Part shown: positions 4,719 to 5,240 of the stretch, piece after piece
How the letters are laid out: each line of letters begins with the position of its first letter
Position numbering within the stretch: position 1 is the stretch's first letter
Source of the DNA: an uncultured Clostridia bacterium
Lineage (GTDB): Bacteria; Bacillota; Clostridia; Oscillospirales; CAG-272
Assembly (NCBI GenBank): GCA_905235755.1
Contig: CAJONA010000011.1
Location: 1 to 5,240 of the forward strand
Reading direction: 5' to 3'
DNA length: 5,240 bases
Notes under the pieces: generated by a model
What the model saw: the letters and a program-made list of their open reading frames with translations, nothing else
Told to the model about the DNA's origin: nothing
The model's database searches: none
Program-made: the position numbers and the translations under genes

Positions 4719-5240
4719 TCAATATTCAATGACGACCATTTGGTGGCAGTTTATCTTGTCGACCGTGTACGTTATGACTCCGTCCGTGAAGTCATATTCG
4801 ATGTCCCGCATCTGCGGAGCAAGGTACACACGTTTCGGCTCGACGCCGACTTTCAGAGAGACTTCCGTGCCGTATACGGGCACGATGTCCTCGATCACTT
4901 CAACGCCGTTTCCGCGCTTGACGGGTGAGGCGTACAGCAGATGATTGACAAATCTGCTTTCGCTTTTCTGATGCATGACCGTCGTGATTCCCTGCGCGGG
5001 AAGATTTGTCGTGAGCGTTTTTTCGTCGCCGAGAAGGCGGTCAATGACGCCCTCGACGACGCGTTTCGCTATAAGCGAACCGGTCGTCGCGTACTCGGTG
5101 AACAAGGCAAACGAAATATACGCGCCGTCCTTGCCGAGCGTTATCGCAGGCGACGTCTTATTTGGATCGTTCGGCGCGTGCTTATGCGATGTGAACTCGA
5201 ACGTCGAGCGGTTGAAATACGGATCTTCCCTTTCGCCTAT
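4719..5240 (-). CDS. Probable glycoside hydrolase, C-terminal part (beta-galactosidase trimerisation-type domain), 5' partial
   Basis: The frame is open from the right edge to TGA at 4721-4719, giving the last 173 residues; the start lies outside the window. A TTG at 5105 is internal, because the open frame and the homology-like sequence continue upstream of it. The visible text matches my memory of the tail of a large bacterial glycosidase group (GHL6-type, alpha-L-fucosidase- or beta-galactosidase-like, with a beta-galactosidase trimerisation domain). Features are PYFNRS near the edge, SHKHAPND, then a LG...AYISFALF strand and helix. A MHQKSESRFVNHLLY strand, VIEDIVPVYG, PKRVYLAP and the closing NCHQMVVIEY follow. 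In that group these segments form the trimerisation-like domain followed by a C-terminal beta sandwich. The catalytic barrel is not visible, so substrate and catalysis cannot be judged. The assignment rests on recall of family wording, not on a search. Confidence 0.6.
   Translation of the reverse strand: MGEREDPYFNRSTFEFTSHKHAPNDPNKTSPAITLGKDGAYISFALFTEYATTGSLIAKRVVEGVIDRLLGDEKTLTTNLPAQGITTVMHQKSESRFVNHLLYASPVKRGNGVEVIEDIVPVYGTEVSLKVGVEPKRVYLAPQMRDIEYDFTDGVITYTVDKINCHQMVVIEY

Noticed and set aside
1..5240. CRISPR array, tRNA, rRNA or complete insertion sequence.
   Set aside because: No regularly spaced repeats, tRNA cloverleaf or TPsiC-type sequence, rRNA sequence, or transposase-like protein was seen on either strand.

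Overview
The window looks like chromosomal DNA from a low-to-moderate GC Gram-positive bacterium, most likely an uncultured gut-type member of the class Clostridia. This is inferred from the purine-rich ribosome binding sites (AAGGAG, AGGAGG, AGGGAG), sigma-A-type TTGACA/TATAAT promoters, U-tailed hairpin terminators and the protein families present. No taxon-specific marker was tested.

From left to right: (1) the 3' end of threonyl-tRNA synthetase (thrS, +) enters from the left edge. (2) An AT-richer block on the minus strand, about 348-2270, holds a structured leader RNA driven by a strong promoter, then a 69-residue protein built of three DFYG repeats, then a 469-residue coiled-coil protein of unknown function. 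A hairpin terminator closes the block. (3) A plus-strand pair follows: a MutT/MutX-like Nudix hydrolase and a four-helix membrane protein, ending at a strong terminator. (4) A PHP-domain metal-dependent phosphoesterase (+) stands alone with its own consensus promoter. (5) It converges on the C-terminal part of a probable glycoside hydrolase (-) that runs off the right edge. The two share a bidirectional terminator.

The most interesting part is the minus-strand block. The predicted transcript starts at the first base of an 89-nt fold closed by a 12-bp perfect stem. Next comes a 13-bp hairpin whose 3' arm overlaps the 5' arm of an intrinsic terminator just ahead of the small DFYG gene. The two hairpins are mutually exclusive, which is the architecture of a riboswitch or attenuator. 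I do not recognise the fold as a known riboswitch class. It may control a two-gene cassette (DFYG-repeat protein plus coiled-coil protein) whose function is unknown. A 19-nt exact repeat carrying a small palindrome covers the -35 element of this promoter and recurs inside the coiled-coil gene, where it again sits as the -35 of a promoter-like sequence.

The remaining genes are ordinary: translation (thrS), probable nucleotide-pool cleaning (Nudix), an uncharacterised membrane protein, and a PHP enzyme next to a carbohydrate-active enzyme.
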